Source: Cellulomonas fimi (GTDB taxonomy: Bacteria > Actinomycetota > Actinomycetes > Actinomycetales > Cellulomonadaceae). Taken from it: 64,000 nt of DNA. The stretch's first letter is position 1; every line of letters starts with the position of its first letter. Below, one piece after another: positions 1 to 10,048 of the stretch. The stretch covers positions 1,302,001 through 1,366,000 of the forward strand of contig NZ_CP110680.1 in the NCBI RefSeq assembly GCF_028583725.1. The letters run 5' to 3'. Below the pieces are notes generated by a model. That model was not told the origin of the DNA and made no database searches. It worked only from the letters and a program-made list of their open reading frames with translations. A program made the position numbers and the translations under genes.

Positions 1-852
1 ACGGCGGCGCGCATCAAGGGCGAGCTCGCGGAGCGCGTCGCCGCCCTCGCGACCCGTGGCATCCGCCCGGGCCTCGGGACGCTGCTCGTCGGCGACGACC
101 CCGGCTCGCGCTGGTACGTCGAGGGCAAGCACCGTGACTGCGCCGAGGTCGGCATCGCGTCGATCCGGGAGGACCTCCCGGCCGACGCGACGCAGGAGGA
201 CATCGAGGCGGCGGTCCGTCGGCTCAACGAGGACCCGGAGTGCACCGGGTTCATCGTGCAGCTGCCGCTGCCGCGCGGGATCGACACGAACCGCGTCCTC
301 GAGCTCATCGACCCCGACAAGGACGCCGACGGCCTGCACCCGACGAACCTGGGGCGGCTGGTCCTGCGCGTCAACGAGCCCGTCACGAGCCCGCTGCCGT
401 GCACCCCGCGCGGCATCGTCGACCTGCTGCTGCGGCACGACGTCGACCTGCGCGGCGCGGACGTCGTCGTCGTCGGGCGGGGCGTGACCGTCGGCCGGTC
501 GATCGGGCTGCTGCTCACCCGACGGGAGATCAACGCGACCGTCACGCTCACGCACACGGGCACCGAGGACCTCGCGGAGCACACCCGCAACGCCGACGTG
601 ATCGTCGCCGCGGCGGGCGTGCCGGGAATCATCACGGCCGACATCGTCAAGCCGGGCGCCGTCGTCATCGACGTCGGCGTGTCCCGCGCGACCGACCCGG
701 AGACCGGCAAGAGCCGCGTCGTCGGCGACGTCGACCCGGGCGTCCTCGAGATCGCGTCGTGGGTGTCGCCCAACCCGGGCGGCGTCGGTCCCATGACGCG
801 CGCGATGCTGCTGAGCAACGTCGTCGACACCGCGGAGCGCCTCGCGGGCTGA
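1..852 (+). CDS. folD: FolD, methylenetetrahydrofolate dehydrogenase/cyclohydrolase (5' truncated by window)
   Basis: Bifunctional cytosolic enzyme that interconverts 5,10-methylene-, methenyl- and 10-formyl-tetrahydrofolate with NADP. The reading frame is open from base 1, so the start codon lies outside the window; 283 codons are visible, close to the usual 280-300 residues. The motif YVEGKHRDC contains the catalytic tyrosine-lysine pair of the family (usually YVxxK). The stretches [10 protein letters not shown], the glycine-rich [13 protein letters not shown] (NADP-binding loop) and the C-terminal [13 protein letters not shown] are standard FolD signatures. A perfect hairpin follows the stop codon. 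Upstream neighbours (often glyA or purH) cannot be seen. The assignment is secure. Confidence 0.97.
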   Translation, partial: TAARIKGELAERVAALATRGIRPGLGTLLVGDDPGSRWYVEGKHRDCAEVGIASIREDLPADATQEDIEAAVRRLNEDPECTGFIVQLPLPRGIDTNRVLELIDPDKDADGLHPTNLGRLVLRVNEPVTSPLPCTPRGIVDLLLRHDVDLRGADVVVVGRGVTVGRSIGLLLTRREINATVTLTHTGTEDLAEHTRNADVIVAAAGVPGIITADIVKPGAVVIDVGVSRATDPETGKSRVVGDVDPGVLEIASWVSPNPGGVGPMTRAMLLSNVVDTAERLAG

Positions 853-873
853 TCCGCCCGCCCGGTCCGACAT

Positions 874-911
874 CGGCCCCGGTACCCCGATGAGTGCGGG
901 TACCGGGGCCG
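874..911 (+). terminator. Perfect 14-bp hairpin downstream of folD
   Basis: Bases 874-887 are exactly complementary to 898-911, with a 10-base loop. The hairpin starts 22 bases after the folD stop and is not followed by a T run, as is usual for terminators in GC-rich actinobacteria. It probably separates folD from the VOC gene that starts at 972. Confidence 0.7.
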
Positions 912-971
912 GTCTGTCGGGAGGAGAGTGGTCGACGACCGTCGACCCGCCGACTCCCGGGAGGACCCGTC

Positions 972-1457
972 ATGGGCATCGTCCAGCCGCACCTCTGGTA
1001 CCACGACAACGCCGTCGAGGCCGCCGAGTTCTACGTCTCGGTCTTCCCGAACTCGTCGATCACGAACATCGTCCACGCGCCCGCCGACATGCCGGACGTC
1101 AAGAAGGGCGACCCGTTCCTCGTCGAGTTCGTGCTCGACGGCATGCCGGTCACGGCCATCTCCGCCGGCGCCTCGCTCACGCTCAACGCCGCGTTCTCGT
1201 TCCTCGTCGACGTCGACGACCAGGAGACGCTCGACCGCTACTGGGACGCGCTGCTCGAGGGCGGTGGCGAGGAGGTCGCGTGCGGCTGGCTCACCGACCG
1301 GTTCGGCCTCTCGTGGCAGGTCGTCCCGCGCCAGCTCGCGCAGTGGACCATGTCGCCCGACGCCGACCCGGAGGGCGCCGCGCGCGCGACGCAGGTCATG
1401 CTCACGCAGAAGAAGCTCGACATCGCCGCGCTGGAGGCTGCCTACCGCGGCGAGTGA
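972..1457 (+). CDS. VOC superfamily (PhnB/glyoxalase-like) protein
   Basis: A 161-residue protein that starts MGIVQPHLWYHDNAVEAAEF and carries the layout of the PhnB-like (3-demethylubiquinone methyltransferase-type) branch of the vicinal oxygen chelate superfamily: a beta-alpha-beta-beta-beta repeat, the VDVDDQETLDRYWDALLEGG segment and a WQVVPRQL segment before a C-terminal helix. These proteins are small cytosolic homodimers of mostly unknown substrate; sequence alone does not identify one. The ATG at 972 is chosen because GGGAGGA lies 7 bases upstream; the longer open frame from 894 would run through the folD terminator. It appears monocistronic between two hairpins. Confidence 0.85.
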   Translation: MGIVQPHLWYHDNAVEAAEFYVSVFPNSSITNIVHAPADMPDVKKGDPFLVEFVLDGMPVTAISAGASLTLNAAFSFLVDVDDQETLDRYWDALLEGGGEEVACGWLTDRFGLSWQVVPRQLAQWTMSPDADPEGAARATQVMLTQKKLDIAALEAAYRGE

Positions 1458-1466
1458 CCCGCCGCT

Positions 1467-1505
1467 CGCCGCAGGCCCGGCCGGAGGGGGCCGGGCCTGT
1501 CGGCG
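1467..1505 (+). terminator. Hairpin between VOC gene and exonuclease III
   Basis: An 11-bp stem (1472-1482 with 1489-1499, 6-base loop) extended by a 5-bp outer stem (1467-1471 with 1501-1505) with one bulged base. It begins 10 bases after the VOC stop codon and ends 20 bases before the xth start, so it probably terminates the VOC transcript. Confidence 0.65.
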
Positions 1506-1525
1506 GCGTGGGGTTGGATGGTCCG

Positions 1526-2338
1526 GTGCTCACGATCGCCAGCGTCAACGTCAACGGCATCCGCGCGGCCTACAAGCGCGGCATGGGGGAGTGGCTCGAG
1601 GCGCGCAAGCCCGACGTCCTGCTGCTGCAGGAGGTCCGCGCGTCCGACGAGATCCTCGCCGACCACCTGTCCGCGAGCGAGTGGCACCTTGCGCACGAGG
1701 CGTCCGAGACCAAGGGCCGGGCCGGCGTCGCGATCGCGTCACGGCTGCCCATGGACGCGGTGCGGATCGGCCTGAGGACCGGGGTCACGGGTGACACCGG
1801 GCGGTGGGTCGAGGCGGACCTCGCGGTGCCGTCGCACGACGGCGCCCCCGCGCGCAAGCTCACGGTCGTCTCGACGTACATCCACTCGGGCACGCTCGGG
1901 ACCCCGTCGATGGACGAGAAGTACGCCTTCCTCGACCACGTCACCGCGCGGCTCGGGGACCTGTCGCGAGACGGCGGGTACGCGGTCGTCGCGGGCGACC
2001 TCAACATCGCGCACCGCGAGGCGGACATCAAGAACTGGAAGGGCAACCTCAAGGCCGCGGGGTTCCTGCCGCGCGAGCGCGCCTACCTGGACCGCTGGTT
2101 CGACGACCTGTCGTGGCACGACCTGGGCCGCGAGCTCGGTGGTGAGGGGCCTGGCCCGTTCACCTGGTGGTCGTGGCGCGGCAAGGCGTTCGACAACGAC
2201 GCGGGGTGGCGGATCGACTACCAGCTCGCGACGCCGGACCTCGCGGACGCCGCGGTGAGCGCGACGGTCGACCGGGCGGCGACGTACGCCGAACGGTTCT
2301 CGGACCACGCACCGCTGGTCGTCGAGTACGACCTCTGA
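1526..2338 (+). CDS. xth: Exodeoxyribonuclease III (EEP family AP endonuclease)
   Basis: A 270-residue Mg-dependent AP endonuclease/3'-5' exonuclease of base-excision repair. Motifs in order: VLTIASVNVNGIRAA (metal-binding Asn), DVLLLQEVR (catalytic Glu), VVSTYIHSG (catalytic Tyr), VVAGDLNIAHRE (Asp/Asn), the WWSWRG stretch with RIDYQLATPDLA, and FSDHAPLVVEYDL (terminal catalytic His). The GTG at 1526 is chosen because the family begins exactly at this beta strand; TTGGAT ends six bases before it, fitting the leaderless pattern seen throughout the window. The gene converges on the MFS gene 49 bases downstream. Confidence 0.95.
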   Translation: MLTIASVNVNGIRAAYKRGMGEWLEARKPDVLLLQEVRASDEILADHLSASEWHLAHEASETKGRAGVAIASRLPMDAVRIGLRTGVTGDTGRWVEADLAVPSHDGAPARKLTVVSTYIHSGTLGTPSMDEKYAFLDHVTARLGDLSRDGGYAVVAGDLNIAHREADIKNWKGNLKAAGFLPRERAYLDRWFDDLSWHDLGRELGGEGPGPFTWWSWRGKAFDNDAGWRIDYQLATPDLADAAVSATVDRAATYAERFSDHAPLVVEYDL

Positions 2339-2387
2339 CGGTCCTCGTCGCCGACGGCCGGTGCGGCGCGCGGGACGTCGAGCGGCC

Positions 2388-3716
2388 TCACGTCGTCGGC
2401 GTCGTCGCGTCCTCGTCCGTCGGCGCCTGACCCGTCGGGGCGTCGTCGGGGCGCGGCAGGTCACGCATGCCGAGCAGCGGCGAGAACACGACGGGGATCG
2501 TCGACAGCAGCGCACCGCCGACGCACACCCACAGGGTCGGCACGACGCCGATCTGCGTGCCGAGCCACCCGCCGAGGATGCCGCCGAGCGGCATGGTGCC
2601 CCAGACGAAGAACCGCACGGACGCGTTCATGCGCCCGAGCAGCGCGGGCGGGCACAGCCGCTGCCGGAACGAGACCTGCGCGACGTTGTAGACGACGACC
2701 GAGAAGCTGAACAGGAAGCCGCCGGCGATGAGCATGACCTGGGCGGGCACGTCGACGACGACGGCGAGCGGCGGCAGCGCGGCGGCGGGCACGAACAGCA
2801 GGGCGGACAGGGGGATGATCCGCCCTTCGCCGACGAGGCGCGCGAGCCGGTCGGCGGCGACAGCGCCGAGCAGCCCGCCGATCGCCCCGGCAGACATCAC
2901 GGTGCCGAACGCGGCGGTGTCGAGGCCGAGGACGCGCAGCGCGTAGATCGCGCTGAGGGCGCCGGCGGCCGTGCCGAAGAGGTTGCCGATGCCGGTGCAC
3001 GCGACGATGCGCCGCAGCAAGGGCTGGTGGACCACGAACCGCACGCCTTCGGCGATCTCGACGCGCAGCGGCCGGCGCGTCTCGGGTGCAGGCGGCTGCT
3101 CGCGGTGCCGGATGCGCCCGACGGCGACGGCGGAGACGAGGTACGTGACGACGTTGACGGCCATGAGCACGGGCGCGGCGACGACGCGCAGCAGGGCGCC
3201 GGCGATCGCGGGGGCGACGACCATCGCGACGGACTGCGTCGACTGGAGCTTGGAGTTGCCCTCGACGATGTGGTCGAGGCCGACGAGCCACGGGACGTAG
3301 CTCTGGTGGGCGACGTCGAAGAACGTGCTGCACACGCTGATGACGAGCGCGGCGCCGATGAGCAGCGGCATGGAGGCGTGCCCGGTGAGGGCGGTCACGA
3401 CGACGACGCCGAGGACGAGCGCGCGCACGAGGTCGGCGTTGATGAGGACGTTGCGCTTGCGCATCCGGTCGACCCATGCACCCGCGGGCAGGCCGATGAC
3501 GAGGAAGGCGAGCGTCTCGGCGGCGCTGAGGACGCCCATCTCCCACTCGCTCGCCGCGAGGGTGTCGACGGCGAGGACGGGGAGCGCGATGACGGTGAGC
3601 TGCGTGCCGAGCTGGCCGAGCGCGTCTCCGGCCCAGAGCCGGCGGAAGTCCGCGTGGTGGATGAGCGACCGGCGCGGGGTGGCCGGTGCCGTCGCGGGAG
3701 CGGGTGGGGTGGTCAC
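2388..3716 (-). CDS. MFS transporter, enterobactin-exporter-like (MFS_3 type)
   Basis: A 442-residue integral membrane protein with about 10-12 hydrophobic segments. The N-terminal FRRLWAGDALGQLGTQLTVIALPVLA and the loop GAWVDRMRKRN (motif A-like, between helices 2 and 3) fit the EntS/MFS_3 family of drug or siderophore exporters. The C-terminal tail is Pro/Thr/Asp-rich. The start is a GTG at 3716. The gene is divergent from an ArsR/SmtB-like regulator, with 56 bases between them, a common arrangement in which the regulator represses the exporter. The substrate cannot be read from the sequence. Confidence 0.88.
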   Translation of the reverse strand: MTTPPAPATAPATPRRSLIHHADFRRLWAGDALGQLGTQLTVIALPVLAVDTLAASEWEMGVLSAAETLAFLVIGLPAGAWVDRMRKRNVLINADLVRALVLGVVVVTALTGHASMPLLIGAALVISVCSTFFDVAHQSYVPWLVGLDHIVEGNSKLQSTQSVAMVVAPAIAGALLRVVAAPVLMAVNVVTYLVSAVAVGRIRHREQPPAPETRRPLRVEIAEGVRFVVHQPLLRRIVACTGIGNLFGTAAGALSAIYALRVLGLDTAAFGTVMSAGAIGGLLGAVAADRLARLVGEGRIIPLSALLFVPAAALPPLAVVVDVPAQVMLIAGGFLFSFSVVVYNVAQVSFRQRLCPPALLGRMNASVRFFVWGTMPLGGILGGWLGTQIGVVPTLWVCVGGALLSTIPVVFSPLLGMRDLPRPDDAPTGQAPTDEDATTPTT

Positions 3717-3735
3717 GGGTCCAGGGTGGCGTCAG

Positions 3736-3755
3736 TGATTGGGAAAAGTCAATCA
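3736..3755. promoter_or_regulatory. Candidate operator between MFS gene and ArsR-like regulator
   Basis: The 56-base divergent intergenic region is unusually AT-rich here and holds the inverted repeat TGATT (3736-3740) / AATCA (3751-3755), separated by ten bases; TCAGTG also occurs twice in direct orientation. GACAGT at 3762-3767 lies five bases before the regulator ATG and could be its -10 element. An autoregulatory operator controlling both genes is an inference. Confidence 0.45.
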
Positions 3756-3772
3756 GTGTGCGACAGTGGGGC

Positions 3773-4411
3773 ATGAGCACCCACGACGCGCACGCGACGG
3801 CGGAGGTTCCTGCGGCCGGCGCCCACACCGTCCAGGCCGGGTCGCTCCCGCCCGAGCCGCCGGACCTCACGGCCGACCGCGACGCCGACGCCCGGGCGCT
3901 CGCCAGCACGCTGCGGCTGCGCATCCTGCGCCTGTGCCTCGACGAGCCGCGCACCAACCGCGAGATCGCCGACGCCCTGGGCCGCAACCCTGCCACGGTG
4001 CTGCACCACGTCCGCACCCTCGTCGACCGCGGCTTCCTCGTGGCCGAGCCGCCGCGGCGCGGCACGCGGGGAGCCCGCGAGGTTCCGTACCGCGCGACCG
4101 GGCGGACGTGGCAGCTGCGCGACGACCAGCCCGGGATGGGCCGCACCCTCCTGGACGCGTTCCTCGAGGAGGTCGCGCTCGTCGACCCGGACACCGTCAA
4201 CATGACGCGCCTCGGTCTGCGGCTCGACGCCGACGGGTACGCGGAGCTCGTCTCGCGGCTCGGCGCGCTCGCGGACGAGTTCGCGGCGCGGCCCGCGACC
4301 CCCGGCGGGACCGCGTACTCGATGTTCGTCGCCGTTCACGAGGACGTCACGCGTGACGCCCACCGCGGCGCCGGCCGTCCCGCCGACCCGTCGGGCCCCG
4401 CGGAGCCCTAG
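3773..4411 (+). CDS. ArsR-family winged-helix transcriptional regulator
   Basis: A 212-residue cytosolic DNA-binding protein. Residues about 42-105 form a winged helix: ASTLRLRILRLCLDEPRTNREIADALGRNPATVLHHVRTLVDRGFL, the ArsR/HTH_20 pattern with a recognition helix NPATVLHHVRTL, followed by a basic wing (PPRRGTRGAREVPYRATG). The C-terminal half is an uncharacterised helical domain with no metal-binding cysteine cluster, so ligand sensing is unlikely to be of the classical ArsR thiolate type. It is divergent from the MFS exporter. Its stop codon overlaps the stop codon of the convergent ABC permease gene by four bases (CTAG, 4408-4411). Confidence 0.85.
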   Translation: MSTHDAHATAEVPAAGAHTVQAGSLPPEPPDLTADRDADARALASTLRLRILRLCLDEPRTNREIADALGRNPATVLHHVRTLVDRGFLVAEPPRRGTRGAREVPYRATGRTWQLRDDQPGMGRTLLDAFLEEVALVDPDTVNMTRLGLRLDADGYAELVSRLGALADEFAARPATPGGTAYSMFVAVHEDVTRDAHRGAGRPADPSGPAEP

Positions 4412-5631
4412 TACCGGATCGCGTCGATCACCTTGACCCGGACCGCGACGAGCGCCGGGACGAGCCCGGCCAGGGCGCCCACGAACGTCGCCGCGGCCAT
4501 CCCGACCAGCGCCGCGGAGAACGGGAACGGCGGCATGTCCTGGATCCCGCCGCCGAACACGCGGTCGACGGGGATGTTCTTCACGATCGCGACCGCCAGC
4601 ACGACGCCGACCAGCCCGGCGACGACCGTCGCGACGACCGACTCGAGCATGACGCCGAAGAACACCCGGCTCGACGTCGCGCCGAACGAGCGGCGGATGC
4701 CGATCTCCCGGATGCGGTGCCGGACCGTGACGAGCGCGATGTTCACCAGACCGAGCCCGCCGAGCAGCAGGGCGAACCCGCCGACGCCGATGCCGACCCA
4801 CTTCGTCGCCCCGTCGATCGCGCTCGCGTCCCAGTCGTTGTCGCTCGACCACACCTCGAAGCCGGGGACGGCCGCCTGGACGTCGCGGCGGATCTGCGCC
4901 TGGAGCGCGCGGTGCTCCTCGCGCGGCACCCAGGCCATGAGCTCGGGCATCGGCCGCCAGGCACCCATGCTCGCGGACGCGTCGTCCCCGGCGGCGGTGA
5001 GCCAGCGCTCGTACTGGCCGTAGAGCACGAACGCGCTCGGCATCATGTCCGGGTACGGGTCGGCGGTGACGCCGATGATCGTCGCCAGCACCGGGTGGTC
5101 GCCGCCGATCTCGACGGTGGGGTGCGACGACAGGTCCTCGAAGCCGAGGGTGCGCAGGAAGGTCTCGTTGACGACGAGCGAGGGCGCGTACGCGTCGGCG
5201 TCGCGGCTCGTGAACCACCGGCCCTCGTCGGGTACGAGCCGCATGAGCGTCCCGTACTCGGCGTCGACGGCCTGCATGTCCACCGGCTGCGTGCCGTCGG
5301 GGAAGCGCGCCTCGAGCGGCGTGTAGAGCCGGCGGCTCGCGTGCTCGATCCCGTACCGCTCGAGCGTCTCGCGGTACGTCGCGTCGAGCCGCGCGGTGTC
5401 CGCCTGCGCGCTCTCGGTCCGGGGACTGGCGCTGAACGTGATCGTCACGGAGCGACCGGTCTGGCGCTCCTGCTGCTCGCTGAACGACTGGCTGAGCATC
5501 GACACGACGGCGGTGACGCCCGTGATCGCGGTGACGGCGCACGCGACGCCGATGAGCGCGAGCAGCACGCGCAGCTTGTGGATCCGCAGCTCGTCCCAGG
5601 CCTCGACGAGCGCCCCGACGATCCCGGTCAT
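4408..5631 (-). CDS. ABC transporter permease, MacB/FtsX type
   Basis: A 407-residue membrane protein with the MacB topology: one N-terminal transmembrane helix (LRVLLALIGVACAVTAITG), a large extracytoplasmic domain of about 220 residues, then three C-terminal helices containing GLVNIALVTVRHRIREIGIRRSFGA, the FtsX coupling-helix signature. It is the last gene of the adaptor-ATPase-permease operon; its ATG overlaps the ATPase stop codon (ATGA, 5628-5631). Such tripartite systems act as mechanotransmission pumps exporting peptides or antibiotics, or transduce stress signals; the substrate is unknown. Confidence 0.92.
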   Translation of the reverse strand: MTGIVGALVEAWDELRIHKLRVLLALIGVACAVTAITGVTAVVSMLSQSFSEQQERQTGRSVTITFSASPRTESAQADTARLDATYRETLERYGIEHASRRLYTPLEARFPDGTQPVDMQAVDAEYGTLMRLVPDEGRWFTSRDADAYAPSLVVNETFLRTLGFEDLSSHPTVEIGGDHPVLATIIGVTADPYPDMMPSAFVLYGQYERWLTAAGDDASASMGAWRPMPELMAWVPREEHRALQAQIRRDVQAAVPGFEVWSSDNDWDASAIDGATKWVGIGVGGFALLLGGLGLVNIALVTVRHRIREIGIRRSFGATSSRVFFGVMLESVVATVVAGLVGVVLAVAIVKNIPVDRVFGGGIQDMPPFPFSAALVGMAAATFVGALAGLVPALVAVRVKVIDAIRY

Positions 5632-6446
5632 GCGCGGACCTCCTGCACGTCGTCGTCGGCGCTCGGGCTCGCGGCCGTGCCGGGCAGGAGCCGTCGCTCG
5701 ACCGCCCCGCCCCGGTCGGCCACCTGCGTCGGCACGTCACCGACCCAGTGGGACCCGGTGTCGAGGGTGATCGGCACGAGCACCCCCTCGGCGAGGCGGT
5801 ACTGCCGTTCGGCACGCGCGGCGACGGCGAGGTCGTGCGTGATGGTCACGAGCGCCGCCCCGGTCTGGGAGGCGATGTCGTCGAGCAGGTCCATGACCTC
5901 GCCGCCCGTCTCGACGTCGAGCGCGCCCGTGGGCTCGTCGGCCAGGATGACGCGCGGCCCTCGGACCAGCGCCCGGGCGATCGCGACGCGCTGCTGCTCG
6001 CCGCCGGACAGCTTCTCCGGCATGGTGTCCAGCCGGTCGCCGAGCCCGACCCGGTCGAGCATCTCCGCGGCGAGCCGCGTGCGGCCCCAGAACTGCCGGC
6101 CGCGCGCGTACAGCAGCGGCGCCGTGACGTTCTCCAGCGCGGTGCGGCCCGGCAGCAGGTTGAACTGCTGGAAGACGAAGCCGAAGTCCCGCCCGCGGCG
6201 GAGCGTGCGGGTGCGGCTCGACAGCCGCTGGATCGGCACGCCCTCCAGCAGGTACTCGCCCGTCGTCGGGGCGTCGAGCAGGCCCAGGATGTTGAGCAGC
6301 GTCGACTTGCCCGTGCCCGACCGCCCGACGATCGCGACGTGCTCGCCCGCGTCGACGGCCACCGTCACGCCGCGCAGGATGTGCAGCATCCGGTCGTCGG
6401 GCAGCCGGACGGACCGCGTGACGTCGGTCAGCTCGAGGAGGCTCAT
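5628..6446 (-). CDS. ABC transporter ATP-binding protein, LolD/MacB type
   Basis: A 272-residue nucleotide-binding domain: Walker A GRSGTGKST, Q-loop FVFQQFNLLPGRTALENV, signature LSGGEQQRVAIARAL, Walker B VILADEPTGALD and switch histidine TITHD. The Leu-Asn after Walker A and the DEPTGALD form are characteristic of the MacB/LolD branch. The ATG at 6446 overlaps the stop of the adaptor gene; an upstream GTG at 6455 would add three residues. A roughly 50-residue Pro/Asp-rich C-terminal extension beyond the usual end is unusual for the family. It energises the permease encoded immediately downstream. Confidence 0.94.
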   Translation of the reverse strand: MSLLELTDVTRSVRLPDDRMLHILRGVTVAVDAGEHVAIVGRSGTGKSTLLNILGLLDAPTTGEYLLEGVPIQRLSSRTRTLRRGRDFGFVFQQFNLLPGRTALENVTAPLLYARGRQFWGRTRLAAEMLDRVGLGDRLDTMPEKLSGGEQQRVAIARALVRGPRVILADEPTGALDVETGGEVMDLLDDIASQTGAALVTITHDLAVAARAERQYRLAEGVLVPITLDTGSHWVGDVPTQVADRGGAVERRLLPGTAASPSADDDVQEVRA

Positions 6447-7474
6447 CCGCCGCACACCGTCGGGTCGTACTGCGCCGGGTCGGAGCAGTCGACCTCGCCG
6501 TCGGCGCCGCCCGGCACGGGGATGAACTGCAGGACGGTGTCGCCGAGCGCGAGGCCCTCGGTGATCTGGACGCTCGTGCCGTCGGTCAGCCCGAGCTTCA
6601 CGGCGCGCTGCTCGGGCTCGTCGCCCTCGGCCGCGACGACCCAGACGTTGCCGTTCTGGACGCTGCCCTGCACGGCGGTGACGGGGACGACGACCGCGTC
6701 CTTCGCCTCACCATTGGTGACCTGGAGGGACGCGCCGAGGCCGGCGAACGCGGTCACGCCCGCGGGGATCGCGCAGGCGAGCGTCCCGGACCCGGAGGTC
6801 GTCGTCCCGTCCTCCGGCTGCTGACCGCCGGGCGCGGCGGAGGTGCCGATCCGCAGGCCGGTGCACTCGAACGGCGCGGGGCCGCCGTTGAGCGTGACCT
6901 GGGCGGTCGTCGGGGCGCCGATGAGGCGGTACTGCTGGTCGGGCGTGAGGGTCCCGCTCACCGAGAGCGTGCCGGGCGACACCTTGCCGACCTCGTCGCC
7001 GACGGACAGGACCTGGTCCTTGAGGGTGGGCATCGCGAGCGTGCCGGCGACCGGGGCCTTGACGACCTCGACGGTGACCTTGGGCTTGCGCTCGGTCGTC
7101 GTCTGCTCGCCCGTCACCGGGTCGGTCTTGACGATCGGGTCCTGCGGCGTCTCCTGGCGGATCTCCAGCAGCGGGGTGCCCGCCTGCACCGCGGCACCGT
7201 CGGCGACGAGCAGCTTCGAGACGGTCCCGGCGAGCGTCGCGCGGACGACGACGGCGGGGTCGGCGACGACGGCGCCCTGGACGGTGACGACGTTGGTGAT
7301 CGTGCCCGTCTCCGCCTCGACGGTCGGCTCGGACACCGAGCCCGTCGGGGTGAGCGCGTCGCTCGTGGTGTCGAGGTCGGCCCCGTCGAACGCGATCCGC
7401 ACGAGCGCGACGGCGATGACCGCCCACACGAGCAGTCGGAGGGCGGGGAAGATGATCCGGCGGGTGACGCCCAC
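6443..7474 (-). CDS. MacA/HlyD-like periplasmic adaptor-type membrane protein
   Basis: A 343-residue protein with a single N-terminal membrane anchor (LRLLVWAVIAVALVRIAF) and an extracytoplasmic part built like a membrane-fusion adaptor: a biotinyl-lipoyl half-motif (VVVRATLAGTVSKLLVADGAAVQAGTPLLEI), a second half (VKAPVAGTLAMPTLKDQVLSVGDEV) and a C-terminal beta-barrel region (VVVPVTAVQGSVQNGNVWVV). Two cysteines near residue 230-265 and two near the C-terminus could form disulfides. The GTG at 7474 is chosen because GAGGAGT lies six bases upstream; the longer frame to 7561 has no such site. It is the first gene of a three-gene coupled operon with an ABC ATPase and a MacB-like permease. Confidence 0.85.
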   Translation of the reverse strand: MGVTRRIIFPALRLLVWAVIAVALVRIAFDGADLDTTSDALTPTGSVSEPTVEAETGTITNVVTVQGAVVADPAVVVRATLAGTVSKLLVADGAAVQAGTPLLEIRQETPQDPIVKTDPVTGEQTTTERKPKVTVEVVKAPVAGTLAMPTLKDQVLSVGDEVGKVSPGTLSVSGTLTPDQQYRLIGAPTTAQVTLNGGPAPFECTGLRIGTSAAPGGQQPEDGTTTSGSGTLACAIPAGVTAFAGLGASLQVTNGEAKDAVVVPVTAVQGSVQNGNVWVVAAEGDEPEQRAVKLGLTDGTSVQITEGLALGDTVLQFIPVPGGADGEVDCSDPAQYDPTVCGG

Positions 7475-7640
7475 GGGCGGACTCCTCGCATGCAGGTGGT
7501 CGGGTGCGGAGGAACCGTACTGACGCCGTCCCGGGACACGGATCCACCCGGGGGATGACAACGGTGTTACTCCGCGCCGAACACTACTGCGGAACGCGTA
7601 CTAGTGCCACCACCTGCACGATCGCCGTCGGTGAGTGCCG

Positions 7641-8863
<1,223 letters not shown>

Positions 8864-8867
<4 letters not shown>

Positions 8868-10048
8868 GCGAGGTCCTGCAGGCGCGCCGCGATCCGCTCG
8901 GGCGTCGTGTCGTTGACCCACGCGCCCAGGCCCGACTCGATCCCTGCGAGGTACTTGAGCTTGTGCGGCGCACGCAGCACCGAGAAGACCTGGAGGAACA
9001 GCCGCGACACGTCCCGACCGTCGTGCACGGGTGCCTGGTGCCAGCCCGCGATGTACGGCAGCGGGATGGCGGACTCGTCGTCGACGAAGAACAGGTCGAG
9101 GCGGCGCAGCAGCTCGAGGTAGACGTCGGCGAGGTCGGCGCGCTCGGCGTCGGTGAGCGCCGGCAGGTCGGGGACGTCACGACGCGGCGCCAGGTGGACC
9201 TCGACGGGCCAGCGCGCCGCGAACGGCACGTACGCGACCCAGTGCTCGGACTCCAGCACGACGCGCGTGCCCGCGCGCAGCTCGGCGTCGAGCAGGTCGC
9301 GGCCCAGCAGCCGCCCGGTCGCGTCGTGGTGCGCCCGCGCCTGCGCGACCATCGCCGCCGTGCGCGGTGCCTGGTACGGCAGCGCGTAGATCTGGCCGTG
9401 CGGGTGGTGCAGCGTGACGCCGATCTCCTTGCCGCGGTTCTCGAACACGAACACCTGCTCGATGCGCGGCAGGGCACCGAGCACCTCGGTGCGGTCCGCC
9501 CACGCCTCGACGATCGTGCGCATGCGGCGCGGACCCACGGTGCGCAGCGACTGCGTCGGGTCGGACGAGAAGCACACGACCTCGCAGCGGCCCGCCGCGG
9601 GACGGACCGTCCACAGCTCCTCGCCGTCCGACGCCGTCGGCTCGTCGACGACCCCCGGCACCGCGAGCAGCGACGGGAACCGGTTCTCGAACACCACGAC
9701 GTCGTAGTCCGTGTCCGGGATCTCGCCGTCCTGGTACGTCGCGCCCGGTCGTGCCGGCGCCAGCGGGTTCGCGTCGGCCGGCGGCAGGAACGTGCGGTTC
9801 ATGCGGTGCGCGGCGATCGCGACCCAGTCGCCCGTCAGCGGGTCCTGCCGCAGCTCCGGGCCGGTGATCGGGTGCGCGACGCCGTGCTCGTCGACGACGG
9901 GTGCGAACCGGTCGGGGAGCGGGCGCGGGTCGTCGAGCCGACGCGTCGCGGCGCCCGAGACGTAGGGCTCGCTGTCGTCGAAGTAGACGAGCTCGCGGCC
10001 GTCGGCCATGTGCGTGACCGTCTTGCGGACGGCGGGGGTGGTGCTCAC
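8864..10048 (-). CDS. galT: Galactose-1-phosphate uridylyltransferase
   Basis: A 394-residue HIT-superfamily enzyme that moves UMP from UDP-glucose to galactose-1-phosphate. The segment TLHHPHGQIYALPY contains the active-site His-Pro-His-Gln (the central histidine is uridylylated), preceded by VFVFENRGKEIGVT; VFENRFPSLLAVPG and FLQVFSVLRAPHKLKYLAGIESGLGAW are also conserved. The GTG at 10048 overlaps the stop of the upstream deoR-like gene (GTGA), so translation of the three genes is coupled. Galactokinase follows with another four-base overlap. Confidence 0.97.

Noticed and set aside
1..852. folD as a broken gene
   Set aside because: The missing start is simply the window edge; the visible reading frame is intact.
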